DNA of 64,000 bases from Apoda limacodes (lineage: Eukaryota > Arthropoda > Insecta > Lepidoptera > Limacodidae), in the NCBI GenBank assembly GCA_946406115.1, contig OX291553.1, positions 17,551,001-17,615,000 of the forward strand, in the 5' to 3' direction. Shown here piece by piece: positions 63,359 through 64,000 of this stretch. Below the pieces are notes generated by a model. It ran no database searches and was not told the DNA's origin. It worked only from the letters and a program-made list of their open reading frames with translations. Every line of letters starts with the position of its first letter. The stretch's first letter is position 1. A program made the position numbers and the translations under genes.

Positions 63359-63574
63359 TAAACTCTCAATTAATATCCACTAAAACTCTAGCACGTCATA
63401 TTCGTGTGTGGCGCACGCCTTGCTTTTCTTGCAGTCGTACGTGGATATAATTTTTTTTTATATTCATTTTGACAAAATTATTTTTTACTTTTTAAGAAAA
63501 TTTTCTGTTAGATTGAATTTTTATATGATCCTTATGTTTTAGGGAAAGCAAGTTTTTTTTTACACTTGTTTAAA

Positions 63575-63950
63575 CTTTTTTTTTATTGAATTGACTTAGA
63601 AGCTTGATATTTTTACAACTTTAAGTGACCGTATACTTCAGTATTTGCTATTAATTTCAACTTGACACCTCCACGCGTTCCTCACTAAAAGGGTTTTGTC
63701 AGACAGACGTACAAACCTTTTTTTTAATGTTTTATAATTACAAATTAATGTATTTTTTTCGATCGTATTTCGGCTGTATTTTTGTATTGCGTGGACTTAG
63801 AAGCTTGATTTTTTTCAGCTTCAACGAACCGTAGACCTTGGGTTTTGTCAGACAGACGTACAAACCGTTTTTTTTAATGTGTTATAATTACAAATTAATG
63901 AATTTTTTCGACCGTATTTCGGTTGTATTTTTTACTAGGTGCTGCTCGTG
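63575..63950 (+). repeat. RTE-like tail in partial tandem copies, 149-bp period
   Basis: The string gggttttgtcagacagacgt, acaaacc, then ttataattacaaattaatg, cgtatttcggctgtattttt starts at 63691 and again at 63840. The block gacttagaagcttgatattt, acttta-gtgaccgtatactt at about 63593 is repeated at about 63793. The copies are close to one another, so the array is fairly recent. Confidence 0.75.
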
Positions 63951-64000
63951 AACGAAACCATATCATGATCTAATTCGACGCCGACGCCATCTAGTTACCA

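Overview
The window is animal nuclear DNA, almost certainly from a moth or butterfly. It is AT-rich, its genes have many introns, and its repeat tails and transposon families are of kinds common in Lepidoptera. Three host genes can be read confidently. (1) A CCAR1 orthologue (cell division cycle and apoptosis regulator) lies on + in 15 coding exons, 17104-35205. All exon phases join, giving a 1145-residue protein. (2) An Abl interactor (Abi) orthologue lies on - in 8 coding exons, 49261-39521, encoding 432 residues with a C-terminal SH3 domain. Its 3' end converges on that of CCAR1. (3) A Strip/STRIP1 orthologue (striatin-interacting protein of the STRIPAK complex) lies on + as one uninterrupted 820-codon frame, 58410-60872. 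Abi and Strip are both cytoskeleton and signalling factors, while CCAR1 is a nuclear transcription and splicing co-regulator. I see no operon-like relation between them.

The rest is mobile-element debris. Left of CCAR1 (1-16900) there are SINE/RTE-type tails, an inverted-repeat element, an internally deleted PIF/Harbinger fossil (about 5630-6035), a 188-bp tandem duplication, a broken hAT transposase of the ZMYM1-like type (11294-13480), the C-terminal part of a reverse-transcriptase element (14080-15360), and a small MITE with TTA target duplication just upstream of CCAR1. The CCAR1 introns hold an unusual repeat-rich element built around the motif ACAGTCCCCTG (18156-20014), two sense-strand LINE tails of one family, several inverted-repeat MITEs and a 5S-rRNA-like SINE fragment.

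Between CCAR1 and Abi lie a MITE with long terminal repeats, a LINE reverse-transcriptase fragment and another inverted-repeat pair. The Abi introns hold a LINE RNase H tail, a pogo/Tigger deletion derivative flanked by TA and a piggyBac deletion derivative flanked by TTAA. Upstream of Abi is a decayed P-element/THAP9-like gene whose two-exon THAP domain can still be read (51375-54479). It is followed by a second hAT ZMYM1-like fragment (55980-56720). Downstream of Strip there are two members of a MITE family that also has a copy in a CCAR1 intron.

I found no tRNA gene, no intact rRNA gene, no CRISPR array and no complete autonomous transposon. The least explained structure is the ACAGTCCCCTG element in CCAR1 intron 1. 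The remaining findings are mostly well-defined transposon fossils and MITE families that need a database comparison to tell whether they are new.
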